6,482 nt of DNA from an uncultured Faecalibacterium sp. Its GTDB lineage: Bacteria; Bacillota; Clostridia; Oscillospirales; Ruminococcaceae. The notes beneath the pieces were generated by a model. That model was not told the origin of the DNA, did not search any database, and saw only the letters and a program-made list of their open reading frames with translations. This document shows, one piece after another, positions 5,903 to 6,482 of this stretch. Position 1 is the stretch's first letter. Each line of letters starts with the position of its first letter. The stretch is from NCBI GenBank assembly GCA_902463905.1, contig CABQHF010000128.1, positions 1 to 6,482 on the forward strand, read 5' to 3'. The position numbers and the translations under genes were made by a program.

Positions 5903-5928
5903 AGAGGGACGACTGCCGTCGTCCCTCT
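5903..5928 (-). terminator. Intrinsic terminator of the rubrerythrin gene
   Basis: An 11-bp perfect stem (5903-5913 with 5918-5928, core GAGGGACGAC) closes a 4-nt loop. On the minus strand it is followed by a short T-rich stretch (TTTTGCTGTT), and it begins 13 nt after the rubrerythrin stop. On the plus strand the hairpin is followed by GGGGTGGG with no T run, so it would be at best a weak 3' end for the small gene at 5712-5894. Confidence 0.82.
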
Positions 5929-5941
5929 GGGGTGGGTCACA

Positions 5942-6481
5942 TCAGTAATTGATCTTCTTCAGCTCAAAGTAGCTCTGGGGGTGTGCGCACACCGGGCACT
6001 TGAGCGGAGCCGACTTGCCGATGAAGGTGTAGCCGCAGTTCCGGCACTGCCACAGCTGCTGCTCTTCGCGGGCGAACACCTTCTGGTTCTTCAGGTTCTC
6101 GGCCAGGGCACGGTAGCGCTCCTCGTGCTCCTTCTCGATCTGTGCCACCATGGTGAACAGGGCTGCGATCTGGTTGAAGCCCTCCTCGCGGGCCTCCTTG
6201 GCCATGCGGGGGTACATCTCGGTCCACTCGTCGTGCTCGCCGCCGGCGGCCATGTCCAGGCAGGTGAGCGTGTCGGGGATGGCACCGCCGCACAGCAGCT
6301 TGAACCAGATCTTTGCATGTTCCTTCTCGTTGCCGGCGGTCTCCTCAAAGATGGCAGCCAGCTGCTCATAGCCTTCCTTCTTGGCCATGCTGGCAAAGTA
6401 GGTGTACTTGTTGCGTGCCTGGCTCTCGCCTGCAAAGGCTTCCCACAGGTTTTTCTCGGTCTTGGTACCCTTGAGTTCCAT
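5942..6481 (-). CDS. rbr: Rubrerythrin
   Basis: A cytoplasmic non-haem iron peroxidase that reduces hydrogen peroxide with electrons passed through its rubredoxin domain; it protects anaerobes from oxygen. The 179-residue protein has an N-terminal ferritin-like four-helix domain (about 1-135) with candidate di-iron ligands Glu19, Glu52 and His55 (ENxxH-type NEKEH), Glu82 and Glu85 (GEHDEWTEMYP), and Glu116 and His119 (IEKEHEERY). A C-terminal rubredoxin domain follows (about 143-174) with CRNC (146-149) and CPVC (162-165) binding one iron. It is a full-length, ordinary rubrerythrin. The ATG at 6481 is one base from the window edge, so its ribosome binding site and promoter, and any PerR-type operator, cannot be seen. 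The start fits the family N-terminus (MELKGTKTEKNL). A terminator hairpin follows 13 nt after the stop, so it is probably the last or only gene of its transcript. Confidence 0.97.
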   Translation of the reverse strand: MELKGTKTEKNLWEAFAGESQARNKYTYFASMAKKEGYEQLAAIFEETAGNEKEHAKIWFKLLCGGAIPDTLTCLDMAAGGEHDEWTEMYPRMAKEAREEGFNQIAALFTMVAQIEKEHEERYRALAENLKNQKVFAREEQQLWQCRNCGYTFIGKSAPLKCPVCAHPQSYFELKKINY

Positions 6482-6482
6482 A

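Noticed and set aside
5629..5940. Minus-strand open frame of 103 codons between rubrerythrin and rnz
   Set aside because: It runs through the rubrerythrin terminator and has an Ala/Arg-rich product without a domain. The opposite strand holds a more protein-like membrane peptide.
1..6482. CRISPR arrays, tRNA or rRNA genes, riboswitches, phage genes
   Set aside because: No regularly spaced repeats, cloverleaf-like stretches, long structured leaders or phage proteins were seen. The largest gene-free gaps are 88 and 113 nt once the small gene at 5712 is accepted.

Overview
The window looks like a GC-rich, low-repeat chromosomal segment of an anaerobic Firmicute. The combination of a rubrerythrin, strong AGGAG-type ribosome binding sites, sigma-A-like promoters, clostridial-type protein variants and high GC suggests the Oscillospiraceae/Ruminococcaceae (Faecalibacterium-like). 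That placement is inference from style and protein character; nothing was searched.

Layout. Positions 2-1276 (+) hold the C-terminal two thirds of an ABC exporter half-transporter, cut by the window edge. It ends at a bidirectional intrinsic terminator (1298-1334) shared with the convergent gene block. The minus strand from 5598 down to 1365 then carries four genes that all act on tRNA, in the order rnz (tRNA 3' trimming), cca (CCA addition), mnmA (2-thiolation of U34) and tcdA (cyclisation of t6A37). rnz and cca are separated by 3 nt, and mnmA and tcdA by 17 nt. A good sigma-A-like promoter overlapping the cca stop codon (3303-3331) can drive mnmA-tcdA separately. A weaker extended -10 promoter sits before rnz. 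Positions 5712-5894 (+) encode a probable 60-residue single-pass membrane peptide of unknown function. Finally a complete rubrerythrin gene (6481-5942, minus) ends at its own hairpin terminator.

How the genes work together. RNase Z makes the 3' end that the CCA enzyme extends, and MnmA and TcdA then modify the anticodon loop at positions 34 and 37. The block therefore reads as a small tRNA maturation operon with an internal promoter that can uncouple modification from end processing. Rubrerythrin is an oxidative-stress gene of anaerobes and appears to be a separate transcription unit.

The most unusual item is a 120-bp inverted-repeat element (3676-3795) lodged in frame inside cca. Its ends are near-perfect inverted repeats, it is flanked by a TCC direct repeat, its interior folds further, and it adds 40-41 residues between helices of the tRNA-binding half of the enzyme without breaking the frame. 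It looks like a MITE-like or palindromic element tolerated as coding sequence.
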